From contig JALHDH010000021.1 in assembly GCA_022839105.1 (NCBI GenBank), positions 1 through 57,099 on the forward strand: DNA of 57,099 nt. Direction: 5' to 3'. Each line of letters opens with the position of its first letter. The stretch's first letter is position 1. This document shows, piece by piece, positions 50,208-57,099 of this stretch. This DNA comes from a bacterium (GTDB taxonomy: Bacteria > Vulcanimicrobiota > Xenobia > Xenobiales > Xenobiaceae). Both the position numbers and the translations under genes were made by a program. Below the pieces are notes generated by a model. That model was not told where the DNA came from. It did no database searches and saw nothing but the letters and a program-made list of their open reading frames with translations.

Positions 50208-51688
50208 TGAACCGCACCTGGTGTCGCGGCCTGGTAGGCCGCCTGGTCCTGCCCGTGCTGGCCGCCCTGGCCCTGGTCGGGCCTGCCGCCGCCGAGCCGA
50301 CCCCTGCGGCTCCTGGTGAGGCGTCCGCGGCGATGGCAGGCTCGGTTCAGGAGACCGTGAAGCTGGATTTCCGTGCCGCCCTGAAGGCGGCGGTGGACTC
50401 CAGCCCCGAGCTCCAGGCCGCCCGGGCCCGGGCGGAGGGCGCCCGCTGGAGCACCGAGGAGGCCCGCAGCGCAGGCAATCCCACCCTGGGGATCGAGGGC
50501 ACCTACACCCGACTGGATCGGGAGGTGGCGGCCTCGCTTTCGGGACGGAATTTCGTGGTCAGCCCCCAGGACAGCTACCGGGCGGCCCTGGTCCTGCGCC
50601 AGGCCGTGGCCACCTTCGGCCGGCTCCACTATGCGGTCCTGGCCGGGCAGATGGCCGAACGGGCGGCCCTGGAGGAGTATCGGGGGCTGCTGGCCGACGA
50701 GCTGGCCAGCGCCGCGGACACCTACCTCGTGGCGCTTCTGGCCGAGGAGGAGGTCACCATCGCCGAGCAGCGCCTGGAGTCCCGCCAGGCCGCCCTGCGC
50801 GATGCCGAGGCCCTCTTCGAGGCGGGCACGGTGGCCCGCTTCGACGTGCTCCGGGTCCGTTCAGAGGCCACCCGGGCCCGCCAGCAGTTGATCGAGGCCC
50901 GAAACGCCCAGCAGGTCTCCCGGGCCCGCCTGGCCAGCCGCATGGGCCTTCCTCCGGGGACGGACCTGGTCTTGGAGCCGGTTCCCTTCGAGACCCCTCC
51001 TCCGGCCGAGATGGAGGAGGCCATGCGTCAGGCACTGAGTTTCCGGCCCGAGATCCAGGCGGTCCTTTGGGGCCTGGAGTCCGCCCGGGCCCGGATCGGC
51101 CTGGCCGAGAGCCAGGACAACCCGACCGTGGCGCTCCAGTCCCAGTTCACCAGTCAAACCGCGGCGGGGATGTCCCCGGGCTATCAATGGGTGACCGGAG
51201 TCGTCCTGAACATGCCTTTGTATGACGGGGGCGCCACGCGGGCGCGGGCCGGGCAGGCCCGCGAGGCCGTCCGGGCACTGGAAGCCAACCTGGAGGCGGT
51301 CCGCCGAGGCGTGCGCCTGGATGTCGAGAACAGCTTCCTGAACCTGGCCAGCCGCTGGGAGCGCATCTCCCAGGCCCGGCAGGGCCTGGAGGAGGCCACC
51401 GAGGCCGCTCGGGTGGCCGAGGTCCGCTACGGCGCGGGTCTCTCCACCTCTACCGAACTTCTCGATGCCCAGACCGCCCTGGTCTCGGCCCGCCAGGCCC
51501 TGCTGGCGGCCCGCTACGGATACCTGGGCGCGGCGGTCTCGTGGAACCGGGCCATCTCGGGCGAGTTCCCGGTCGAGGTTCCCGGCCCCCTCCAGGTCTT
51601 CGAGGGGCACCTGGACTCCCGTCCCCCCGGGCTTCATCCGCCGGCCGCTCCCCAGCAGGAGGCCCAGGCGCCGGAGTCCTCGCCGTGA
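50207..51688 (+). CDS. TolC-family outer membrane channel protein
   Basis: The about 493-residue product has a Sec signal (LVLPVLAALALVGPAAA) and two repeats of the outer-membrane efflux protein domain with long helices (DFRAALKAAVDSSPELQAARA and EMEEAMRQALSFRPEIQAV). The second half closes with the LYDGGATRARAGQAREAV motif. AAGGAG lies 8 bases before this ATG; a GTG one codon earlier is possible. The first base overlaps the pump stop. It supplies the outer-membrane duct of the three-part pump. Confidence 0.92.
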   Translation: MNRTWCRGLVGRLVLPVLAALALVGPAAAEPTPAAPGEASAAMAGSVQETVKLDFRAALKAAVDSSPELQAARARAEGARWSTEEARSAGNPTLGIEGTYTRLDREVAASLSGRNFVVSPQDSYRAALVLRQAVATFGRLHYAVLAGQMAERAALEEYRGLLADELASAADTYLVALLAEEEVTIAEQRLESRQAALRDAEALFEAGTVARFDVLRVRSEATRARQQLIEARNAQQVSRARLASRMGLPPGTDLVLEPVPFETPPPAEMEEAMRQALSFRPEIQAVLWGLESARARIGLAESQDNPTVALQSQFTSQTAAGMSPGYQWVTGVVLNMPLYDGGATRARAGQAREAVRALEANLEAVRRGVRLDVENSFLNLASRWERISQARQGLEEATEAARVAEVRYGAGLSTSTELLDAQTALVSARQALLAARYGYLGAAVSWNRAISGEFPVEVPGPLQVFEGHLDSRPPGLHPPAAPQQEAQAPESSP

Positions 51689-52284
51689 GTTCCGGCGCTC
51701 CCTTCAAGGGGGCCTCCCGAGGGCGTCAGCGCGAGTTCCGACGCGAGCAGCTCCTGGAGGTGGCAGCCCGCCTCTTTGCCCAGAGGGGCCTGGAGGGCAC
51801 CACCACCAAGGACATCGCCCGCGAGGCGGGGGTCTCGCCCGGCCTGCTCTACCACTACTATCCCTCCAAGGAGGATCTGCTGGTCGCGGTGGTCACCCAC
51901 TTCGACGCCCTCGACCGGCTGCGTCCCCTCCTGAAGGGCCACCTGGAGGGCAGCGCCTCGGAGGTCCTGATGCGGATCCTGCGGGGAATCTCGGCCTTCA
52001 TGGAGGAGCACCGGGACGTCATGTGGCTGTGCATGCGGGCCGCCAGTCGCTTTCCCACGGTGGCCCAGGCGCTGCGCCAGACCAAGGAGCAGATGACCGA
52101 GTTGCTGGCCAGCTTCTTCCAGGCCCGGGTCGAGCGGGGCGAGTTCATGCCTCACGACACGGCCCGGGTGGCTCGAGGCCTGTACAACGTCCTGGCGATG
52201 GAGCATCTGGAGAGGGCGGTCGGCCGGAGCGATGTCGAGCCCATGGTGGAGGCCCTTCTCTACGGACTGGTGCCGCGGACCTGA
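51685..52284 (+). CDS. TetR-family repressor of the efflux operon
   Basis: The 199-residue product starts at GTG with GGAG 8 bases upstream and overlaps the TolC stop by 4 bases. The N-terminal HTH is clear: EVAARLFAQRGLEGTTTKDIAREAGVSPGLLYHYYPSKEDLL (about residues 24-65). The C-terminal helical domain would bind a ligand. As the last gene of the operon it is expected to repress the promoter at 45.7 kb through the two inverted-repeat operators, giving feedback control. The inducer is unknown. Confidence 0.93.
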   Translation: MSSGAPFKGASRGRQREFRREQLLEVAARLFAQRGLEGTTTKDIAREAGVSPGLLYHYYPSKEDLLVAVVTHFDALDRLRPLLKGHLEGSASEVLMRILRGISAFMEEHRDVMWLCMRAASRFPTVAQALRQTKEQMTELLASFFQARVERGEFMPHDTARVARGLYNVLAMEHLERAVGRSDVEPMVEALLYGLVPRT

Positions 52285-52289
52285 GCTTT

Positions 52290-52304
52290 CCGCCTTCCAG
52301 GCGG
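52290..52304. terminator. Short hairpin between the TetR and cupin genes
   Basis: CCGCC-TTCCA-GGCGG, a 5-bp stem, lies between convergent genes only 28 bases apart. It is weak alone. Confidence 0.3.
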
Positions 52305-52312
52305 CTCGGCGA

Positions 52313-52864
52313 TCAGGATTCCGCGCGGCCGTCCGGCTCGGGATGCTGGGGGCGTGACCGATAGCCCATCAACCAGCCCAGGGGGGCCACCAGGCCGGTC
52401 ATGAGTTTCTGGATGGGGCGCAGGGGTCGGGTCAGCCTCATCTCGTGGTCGTATTCCGCCATCAGGACGGCGGTTTGGGGCAGGTTGGGTGGGGCCGAGT
52501 GGAGAGGCCCGGTCGCTTCGGTCAGCTCGGCCAGGGTCTCGTAGAAGTCAGCCGTCTTCTGGGGAGGGGAGGTCTCCCAGAGCACCTTGGCATCCTCCTG
52601 TCCCGCATTCCAGATCCGGTGTCGACAGCCCGGGGGGATCTCCAGGCACTGGGTCGCCTCCAGGGTGAAATGCTGGCCTTCCATCTCGACTTCCAGGGTC
52701 CCCTCCAGGATCTCGAAGCGCTCGGTCTGGGTGGGGTGGAAGTGCTCGGGCGGCGCCGGGTCGCCGGGCGGGTACAGGGCCACGACCTCCAGGACCTCGG
52801 GATCGCACCTGCGGATCGTCAAGGTCAGTGCTCCGATTTTCAGGACCTGGCCAGCACGCGCCAT
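52313..52864 (-). CDS. Cupin-domain protein
   Basis: The 183-residue product has one cupin barrel (about residues 25-100). The first motif is PPEHFHPTQTERFEILEG, supplying two His and one Glu ligand, and the second is IPPGCRHRIWNAG. A hydrophobic stretch near residues 155-170 (MTGLVAPLGWLMGY) could associate with membrane. Small cupins of this type bind metals and catalyse varied reactions; no substrate can be named. Confidence 0.8.
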   Translation of the reverse strand: MARAGQVLKIGALTLTIRRCDPEVLEVVALYPPGDPAPPEHFHPTQTERFEILEGTLEVEMEGQHFTLEATQCLEIPPGCRHRIWNAGQEDAKVLWETSPPQKTADFYETLAELTEATGPLHSAPPNLPQTAVLMAEYDHEMRLTRPLRPIQKLMTGLVAPLGWLMGYRSRPQHPEPDGRAES

Positions 52865-52989
52865 TCTTCAGGACTCCAAGGGAAGGTGCGCCCCTGTTCG
52901 GCCTGGGTCCTCGCAGCCCTCTCTGGGCGCGCACAGGACGCCACGGCTCTGGCGCGAAGGCTTCCCGGTATCCGGAAAGGAGCATCCCG

Positions 52990-53445
52990 ATGGCACAAGA
53001 CCCGGCAACAGATTCGAGCCTGAAGGTCCTGGGCAGGGTCGCCGAGCTGGCCGCAGAGATCGGTCTGGTGGGGCGGCTGGAGGAAGAGACCCGACGCTTC
53101 TTCCTGGGGGTGAACCTGGGCCAGGGGCGGCTGCAAGGGGTGTACGTGCGCGATTCCAGCAGCACAGGCCGCCCCAGCGTGACGGTCTTCTCGCCCGGGC
53201 TGCAGATGGAGAAGACCGCCTTCCAGGCGCTCCAGCCCGGGCTGGCCCTGGAACTGCTGCGGGCCAACGAGACGATGACCCTGGCGCGCTACGGCCTGAT
53301 CGAGAACGACCAGCACGCCCTGGTGATGGCCAGCGTGGACCATCTGCTGGCCACCCTGGCTCCTGCCGATCTCCAGGCCAGCGTCTTCGCCGTGGCCCAG
53401 GCCGCCGACCGCTGCGAGAGGGAATTCGGCCGGGACGAGTACTGA
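52990..53445 (+). CDS. Small protein, possibly YbjN/chaperone-fold, function unknown
   Basis: The 151-residue product starts at ATG with AAAGGAGCATCCCG before it. Alternating strands and helices (VYVRDSSSTGRPSVTVFSPG, then ALQPGLALELLRANETMTLARYGL and a long C-terminal helix) recall the YbjN / type III secretion chaperone-like fold. The likeness is weak and no family motif is certain. It ends 95 bases before the FkbK-type gene on the same strand, so it might belong to the same unit, but there is no sign of functional relation. Confidence 0.55.
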   Translation: MAQDPATDSSLKVLGRVAELAAEIGLVGRLEEETRRFFLGVNLGQGRLQGVYVRDSSSTGRPSVTVFSPGLQMEKTAFQALQPGLALELLRANETMTLARYGLIENDQHALVMASVDHLLATLAPADLQASVFAVAQAADRCEREFGRDEY

Positions 53446-53540
53446 GGTTCCGCTCCGAAGCCCGAGGCCCTGGCCGGGTCGCCTGGAGGGGAGGATTCCC
53501 CCGCGGGGCCGGGAAGGCGGGGCCACGGAGCACGTTGACC

Positions 53541-54407
53541 ATGGAAGAACGCAAGAAGATCGGGATCCTGGGCGCCGGGATCCTCGGCACGGGCCTGGCC
53601 CAGAGCGCCGCGGCCTCGGGGTACGAGGTCGTGCTGGTGGACGTGACACCCCAGGCGCTCTCGCAAGCCCCTCAGGAACTGGCCCGCTCGGTTCCCCTCC
53701 AGCGCCTCCTGGGCGGTCCGGCCATCCGCCTGGAGCAGGTTCTGGAGAGGATCACCTTCACCCTGGAAGTCGAGGCCTTATCGGACGCGCCCCTGATCGT
53801 CGAGGCCATTCCCGAGATCTGGGAGGTCAAGAAGGCCGCCTGGAGCCGCCTGGGCCAGATCTGCCCGGCCGAAAGCCTGTTGGCCTCGGCCACCTCGGCC
53901 ATCCCGATCACCCGACTGGCGGCCCTGGTTCCCCACCCCGAGCGGGTCCTGGGCCTGCACTTCATGAATCCGGTTCCCTTGAAGGCCACCGTCGAGATGG
54001 TCCGCGGCTTCCACACCAGCCCCCAGACCCTCCAGGCGGCCCGGGAAATGCTGGCCACCCTGGGCAAGTCCGCCATCGAGGTGGCCGACTCGCCAGGCTT
54101 CGTCAGCAACCGGGTCCTGATGTTGACGGTGAACGAGGCGATCTGCCTGGTGGCCGAGGGCGTGGCCGCGCCCGAGGACATCGATCGCCTCTTCAAGGGC
54201 TGCTTCAGCCACAAGATGGGCCCCCTGGAGACGGCGGACATGATCGGCCTGGACACCGTCCTGCAATCCCTGGAGGTCCTGGCCGAGGAGTTGGGCGAGA
54301 AGTTCCGCCCCTGCCCCCTCCTGCGCCGGATGGTGGAGGCCGGGAGGCTGGGACGCAAGAGCGGGCATGGCTTCTTCGTCCATCCGGGGCTGGGAGGGAC
54401 GCCTTGA
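53541..54407 (+). CDS. 3-hydroxyacyl-CoA dehydrogenase family, FkbK-type
   Basis: The 288-residue product has the NAD-binding motif IGILGAGILGTGLAQ near residue 7 and the HBD signature. Catalytic His (LHFMNPVPLK) and Asn (SPGFVSNRVLM) are present. In the extender-unit pathway, FkbK-type enzymes oxidise the C2 or C3 hydroxyl of glyceryl-ACP. It heads a run of four genes whose order (dehydrogenase, ACP, acyl-ACP dehydrogenase, FkbH) equals that of ansamitocin asm13-16. Alone it could be a fatty-acid or butanoyl-CoA enzyme; the neighbours decide the call. Its stop overlaps the ACP start by 4 bases. Confidence 0.85.
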   Translation: MEERKKIGILGAGILGTGLAQSAAASGYEVVLVDVTPQALSQAPQELARSVPLQRLLGGPAIRLEQVLERITFTLEVEALSDAPLIVEAIPEIWEVKKAAWSRLGQICPAESLLASATSAIPITRLAALVPHPERVLGLHFMNPVPLKATVEMVRGFHTSPQTLQAAREMLATLGKSAIEVADSPGFVSNRVLMLTVNEAICLVAEGVAAPEDIDRLFKGCFSHKMGPLETADMIGLDTVLQSLEVLAEELGEKFRPCPLLRRMVEAGRLGRKSGHGFFVHPGLGGTP

Positions 54408-54652
54408 ACCCGGATTCGCGCCAGGTCGCCCTGCGAGCCTTCCTGGGGAATCTCTGCGAGGTCTCGACCCTGGGGGACCAGGACGACCTCTTCGCCGGCG
54501 GCTTTGTCAACTCGCTCTATCTGGTCTCGCTTCTGAACTTCGTGCAGGGGGAGTTCGGGGTGGTCCTGGACGAGGAGGACTTCGACATGGACAACTTCCG
54601 CTCGATCCAGGCGGTGCTGGACTTCGTGGCCCGCAAGCGCGGCGAGGTCTGA
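54404..54652 (+). CDS. Acyl carrier protein, FkbJ-type
   Basis: The 82-residue product starts at TTG with GGGAGG 6 bases upstream and overlaps the dehydrogenase stop by 4 bases. The phosphopantetheine serine is in GGFVNSLYLVSLLNF near residue 38; the usual DSL reads NSL. The acidic helix DEEDFDMDNF and the last helix SIQAVLDFVARKR are ACP-like. In this pathway it carries the glyceryl, then hydroxymalonyl or methoxymalonyl, unit. It is discrete and not part of a synthase. Confidence 0.85.
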   Translation: MNPDSRQVALRAFLGNLCEVSTLGDQDDLFAGGFVNSLYLVSLLNFVQGEFGVVLDEEDFDMDNFRSIQAVLDFVARKRGEV

Positions 54653-54658
54653 GTTCCC

Positions 54659-55810
54659 GTGGAGCCTCACCTGTGGACGGCCGAGCAGGAGTCCGCCCGG
54701 AAGGGCTTCCGAGCCTTCGCCCGGCGCCATCTCGAGCCCCACGCTGCTCGCTTCGATCGCGAGGAGAGGCTGGACGAGGATGTCTTCGCCCTCATGGCCG
54801 CCCAGGGCTATCTGGGGGCCCTGGTCCCAGTGGCCCACGGGGGCAGCGCGCTGGACCCTCTCACCTTCGGCTTCCTCAACGAGGAGATCGGGGCCGCCTG
54901 CTCCTCGGCACGCAGCCTCTTGACCGTGCATGGGATGGTCTGCCAGGCGATGGGCGCCTGGGGTACCCCCGAGCAGAAGGCGCGCTGGCTTCCCGAGCTG
55001 GCCTTGGGACGGGCCCTGGGGGCCTTCGCCCTGACCGAGCCCGAGGTGGGCAGCGACGCCCGCTCCGTGCAGACCACGGCGACCCCGGACGGGCAGGGCT
55101 GGGTCCTGAACGGGCACAAGAAGTGGATCACCTTCGGCGAGGTCGCGACGCTGCTTCTGGTGCTGGCCCGGCATGGTGAGCAGACCCTGGCCCTGCTGGT
55201 GGACGGGTCGGCCCCCGGGGTCCAGCGGACCCCCATCCGGGGCATGCTGGGGACCCGGGCCAGCATGCTGGCCGAGATCCGCTTCCAGGACTGCCGGGTC
55301 CCACCCGGGCGGCTGCTGGCCCGTCCCGGCTTCGGCTTCCCCGTGATGGCCTCGGCCCTGGACCTGGGCCGCTTCAGCGTGGCCTGGGGCTGCGTGGGCC
55401 TGGGCCAGGCCTGCCTGGAGGCCAGCGTCCGTCACGCCTCCACCCGCCAGCAATTCGGCCGGCCCCTGGCGGGACACCAGCTCGTGCAGCGCATGCTGGC
55501 GGACATGGTGGTGGGAGTGCGGGCTTCGCGCCTGCTCTGCCTGCAGGCCGCTGCGGCGCGCGCCGCAGGCCATCCCCGCAGCACCCTGGACACGCTGCTG
55601 GCCAAGTACCACGCCTCGACCATGGCCATGCGGGCCGCCCGGGACGCGGTGCAGGTGCATGGCGCCAGCGGGTGCAGCGCCGAGAATCCGGTCTCGCGCT
55701 ACCTGCGCGACGCCAAGACCATGGAGATCATCGAGGGAGCCACCGAGATCCTCCAGGGCCTGATCGCCGGCCAGGCCCGAGGCGATGTGCGGCCCGACCC
55801 GGAGGGCTAG
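54659..55810 (+). CDS. Acyl-CoA/acyl-ACP dehydrogenase, FkbI-type
   Basis: The 383-residue flavoprotein has the acyl-CoA dehydrogenase fold. The ALTEPEVGSDA flavin motif is near residue 120, GHKKWITFGE near 155, and AKTMEIIEGATEIL near 360 carries the catalytic Glu (IEGA). FkbI-type members oxidise the ACP-bound glyceryl chain in making hydroxymalonyl-ACP. GTG start, 6 bases after the ACP stop; the FkbH-type gene follows after 4 bases. Confidence 0.85.
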   Translation: MEPHLWTAEQESARKGFRAFARRHLEPHAARFDREERLDEDVFALMAAQGYLGALVPVAHGGSALDPLTFGFLNEEIGAACSSARSLLTVHGMVCQAMGAWGTPEQKARWLPELALGRALGAFALTEPEVGSDARSVQTTATPDGQGWVLNGHKKWITFGEVATLLLVLARHGEQTLALLVDGSAPGVQRTPIRGMLGTRASMLAEIRFQDCRVPPGRLLARPGFGFPVMASALDLGRFSVAWGCVGLGQACLEASVRHASTRQQFGRPLAGHQLVQRMLADMVVGVRASRLLCLQAAAARAAGHPRSTLDTLLAKYHASTMAMRAARDAVQVHGASGCSAENPVSRYLRDAKTMEIIEGATEILQGLIAGQARGDVRPDPEG

Positions 55811-55814
55811 GGCT

Positions 55815-56861
55815 TTGGAAGAGCGCAAGGTGAAGTGCCTGGTCTGGGACCTGGACCAGACCCTCTGGGAAGGGGTCCTTCTGGAGGGCGGGGGAGGGCG
55901 GCTGCGCCCCGGGGTTCTCGAGACCCTGCAGACCCTGGACCAGCGCGGCATCCTGCACTCGCTGGCCAGCCGCAACGACTCGGACCTGGCCCGCCGTCGC
56001 CTGGAGGAGTTCGGGCTCTGGGAGTACTTCCTGGCCCCGGAGATCGGCTGGGGGGCCAAGTCCGCCTCCATGGCCGCCATCGCGCGCGCCCTGAACCTGG
56101 GATTGGATTCATTGGCCTTCGTGGACGACCAGCCCTACGAGCGCGAGGAGGTGGCCTTCTCGCACCCCGAGGTGCTGTGCCTGCCCGCCTCGGAGGTTCC
56201 CAGGATCCCCGAGCGCGCCGAGTTCCAGCCTCGCCTGAAGACCGTCGACTCGGCTCGGCGGCGCCACCTGTACCGCCTGGACCTGGAACGCCGGGACGAG
56301 GAGCGGCACTTCCCGGGTCCCCGGGAGGACTTCCTGGCCACCCTGGGGATGGTCTTCACGCTCCACCCGGCCTCGGAGGAGGACCTGGAGCGCGCCGAGG
56401 AGCTGACCTTCCGGACCCATCAGCTCAACACCACCGGCGAGACCTTCAGCCTGGAGGAGCTGCGGGGCTTCTGCCGATCCCCGGGGCACCTGCTGTTGGT
56501 GGGAGACCTGGAGGACCGCTTCGGTCCCTACGGTCGGATCGGCCTGGCCCTGGTGGAGTGCGGCGCGCAGGCCTGGACCCTGCGATTGCTCCTGATGTCG
56601 TGTCGGGTCCTGGGGCGGGGGGTGGGGACGGTCATGCTCCATCGCCTGATGGAGGCCGCCTTCGCCCGAGGCCTGCCCCTGCGGGCCTGGTTCCGGCCCA
56701 ACGGGCGCAACGAGATGATGCGGAGCACCCTGCGCTTCGCCGGGTTCCGGGAGGCGGCGCGGGAGGGGGAGCTGCGGATCCTCCAGGTGGGACCGCGAGC
56801 GGTGCCCGGGCCTCCGGCCTACCTCGAGCTCCGCGGAGGGATTCCCGGTGCCGCAGGCTGA
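55815..56861 (+). CDS. FkbH-like HAD-family glyceryl-ACP synthase
   Basis: The 348-residue product starts at TTG with GGAGG 9 bases upstream. HAD motif I is VWDLDQTLWEG near residue 10, and FVDDQPYEREE near residue 108 holds the later Asp pair. The C-terminal half resembles a GNAT-type acyltransferase (GRIGLALVECG, RVLGRGVGTVMLHRLM). FkbH proteins dephosphorylate 1,3-bisphosphoglycerate and load the glyceryl group onto an ACP. Length fits FkbH (about 360). It is the defining member of the cassette. The next gene starts inside its 3' end. Confidence 0.88.
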   Translation: MEERKVKCLVWDLDQTLWEGVLLEGGGGRLRPGVLETLQTLDQRGILHSLASRNDSDLARRRLEEFGLWEYFLAPEIGWGAKSASMAAIARALNLGLDSLAFVDDQPYEREEVAFSHPEVLCLPASEVPRIPERAEFQPRLKTVDSARRRHLYRLDLERRDEERHFPGPREDFLATLGMVFTLHPASEEDLERAEELTFRTHQLNTTGETFSLEELRGFCRSPGHLLLVGDLEDRFGPYGRIGLALVECGAQAWTLRLLLMSCRVLGRGVGTVMLHRLMEAAFARGLPLRAWFRPNGRNEMMRSTLRFAGFREAAREGELRILQVGPRAVPGPPAYLELRGGIPGAAG

Positions 56862-57099
56862 GAGAGCGCTGGTCCTGGGGGGGGCCGGCCAGGCCCATCT
56901 GCTTCAGCGCGTCGAGTTGCTGAAGGCCCGCGCCCGGGCCGCCTGCGAACTGGGCAAGCCCTGGGAGGTCTTCTGGCGCGAGAGCGGGCGAGACTGGGTG
57001 GGCGCTCCCTGGCGGGTGGTGGTCCAGGTTGCGGGCTATGAGGAGTTGCAGCAGGGCCTGGAGGAGGCCCGGCGCGACCTTTCCGGGGAGGCTCCCCTG
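56848..57099 (+). CDS. Unclassified protein, N-terminal 84 residues (runs off right edge)
   Basis: A GTG start with GGAGG 8 bases upstream lies inside the FkbH-like gene, with 14 bases of overlap, and the frame stays open to the edge. The visible 84 residues are mostly helical and charged (VELLKARARAACELGKPW, EELQQGLEEARRDL), with a Trp-rich middle part (WEVFWRESGRDWVG). In the ansamitocin order the O-methyltransferase would come here, but no methyltransferase motif is visible in this stretch. The overlap implies translational coupling to the cassette. Confidence 0.7.
   Translation, partial: MPQAERALVLGGAGQAHLLQRVELLKARARAACELGKPWEVFWRESGRDWVGAPWRVVVQVAGYEELQQGLEEARRDLSGEAPL

Noticed and set aside
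1..57099. rRNA, tRNA, insertion sequences, integrases, attachment sites or a replication origin
   Set aside because: Reading both strands showed no transposase or integrase, no rRNA-like stretch, no obvious tRNA cloverleaf and no DnaA-box cluster; a computed tRNA scan would be needed to exclude a tRNA fully.

Overview
The window is GC-rich and densely coded, with short intergenic gaps and frequent GTG or TTG starts that carry good Shine-Dalgarno sites. It looks like a bacterial chromosome segment from an organism with an outer membrane: it has a complete lipoprotein adaptor / RND pump / TolC operon, type IV pilin-like proteins, and a Tat-exported enzyme. A four-gene Na+-pumping methylmalonyl-CoA decarboxylase operon, a phosphofructokinase with PPi-type active-site residues and a GapN-like dehydrogenase suggest a metabolism with fermentative, sodium-linked or PPi-saving steps. 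I cannot name the lineage from sequence alone. No rRNA, tRNA, insertion sequence, prophage or CRISPR array was seen.

Layout. 1-10.3 kb: a partial zinc-ribbon protein, pepT, a PilZ protein, speA, a subtilisin-like protease, adenosine deaminase, 6-phosphogluconate dehydrogenase, an SGNH hydrolase and a MarR regulator. 10.4-20 kb: a proline-rich repeat lipoprotein, a PrsW-type membrane protease, a prepilin, a class V aminotransferase, a GapN-like ALDH, a large PilX-like protein, a uracil/xanthine permease and a membrane protein. 20-28 kb: a large GH13 enzyme, a DRGH nuclease, a phosphoesterase, a TSUP permease and glnS, which carries an apparent 2-base frameshift. 28-31.5 kb: the mmdA-D-C-B operon. 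31.7-43.3 kb: carbohydrate and envelope genes (GH5, sulfatase-fold membrane enzyme, YLDPGTG small protein, Tat-exported GH144-type enzyme, GH31, membrane SGNH protein) interspersed with minor pilins. 43.3-52.3 kb: PPi-type phosphofructokinase, a tandem universal stress protein, then an operator-controlled RND efflux operon that ends in its own TetR gene. 52.3-57.1 kb: a cupin protein, an unknown protein, and a compact operon with the FkbK-FkbJ-FkbI-FkbH set that makes hydroxymalonyl-ACP-type (methoxymalonyl-type) building blocks. This operon runs off the right edge into an unclassified gene.

How the parts relate. The FkbH-type operon starts from a glycolytic triose, so it draws on the same pool that the phosphofructokinase and GapN-like genes handle. 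No polyketide synthase is visible here. The subtilisin, the GH13 enzyme and the nuclease all look like exoenzymes but lack a recognisable signal peptide. Two of them share a near-identical promoter layout, and two share a short DxVE(V/I) motif near residue 30. The efflux operon carries two inverted copies of one operator around its -10 element, which suggests autoregulation. Extended -10 elements of the form TGCTAnnnT recur across the window.
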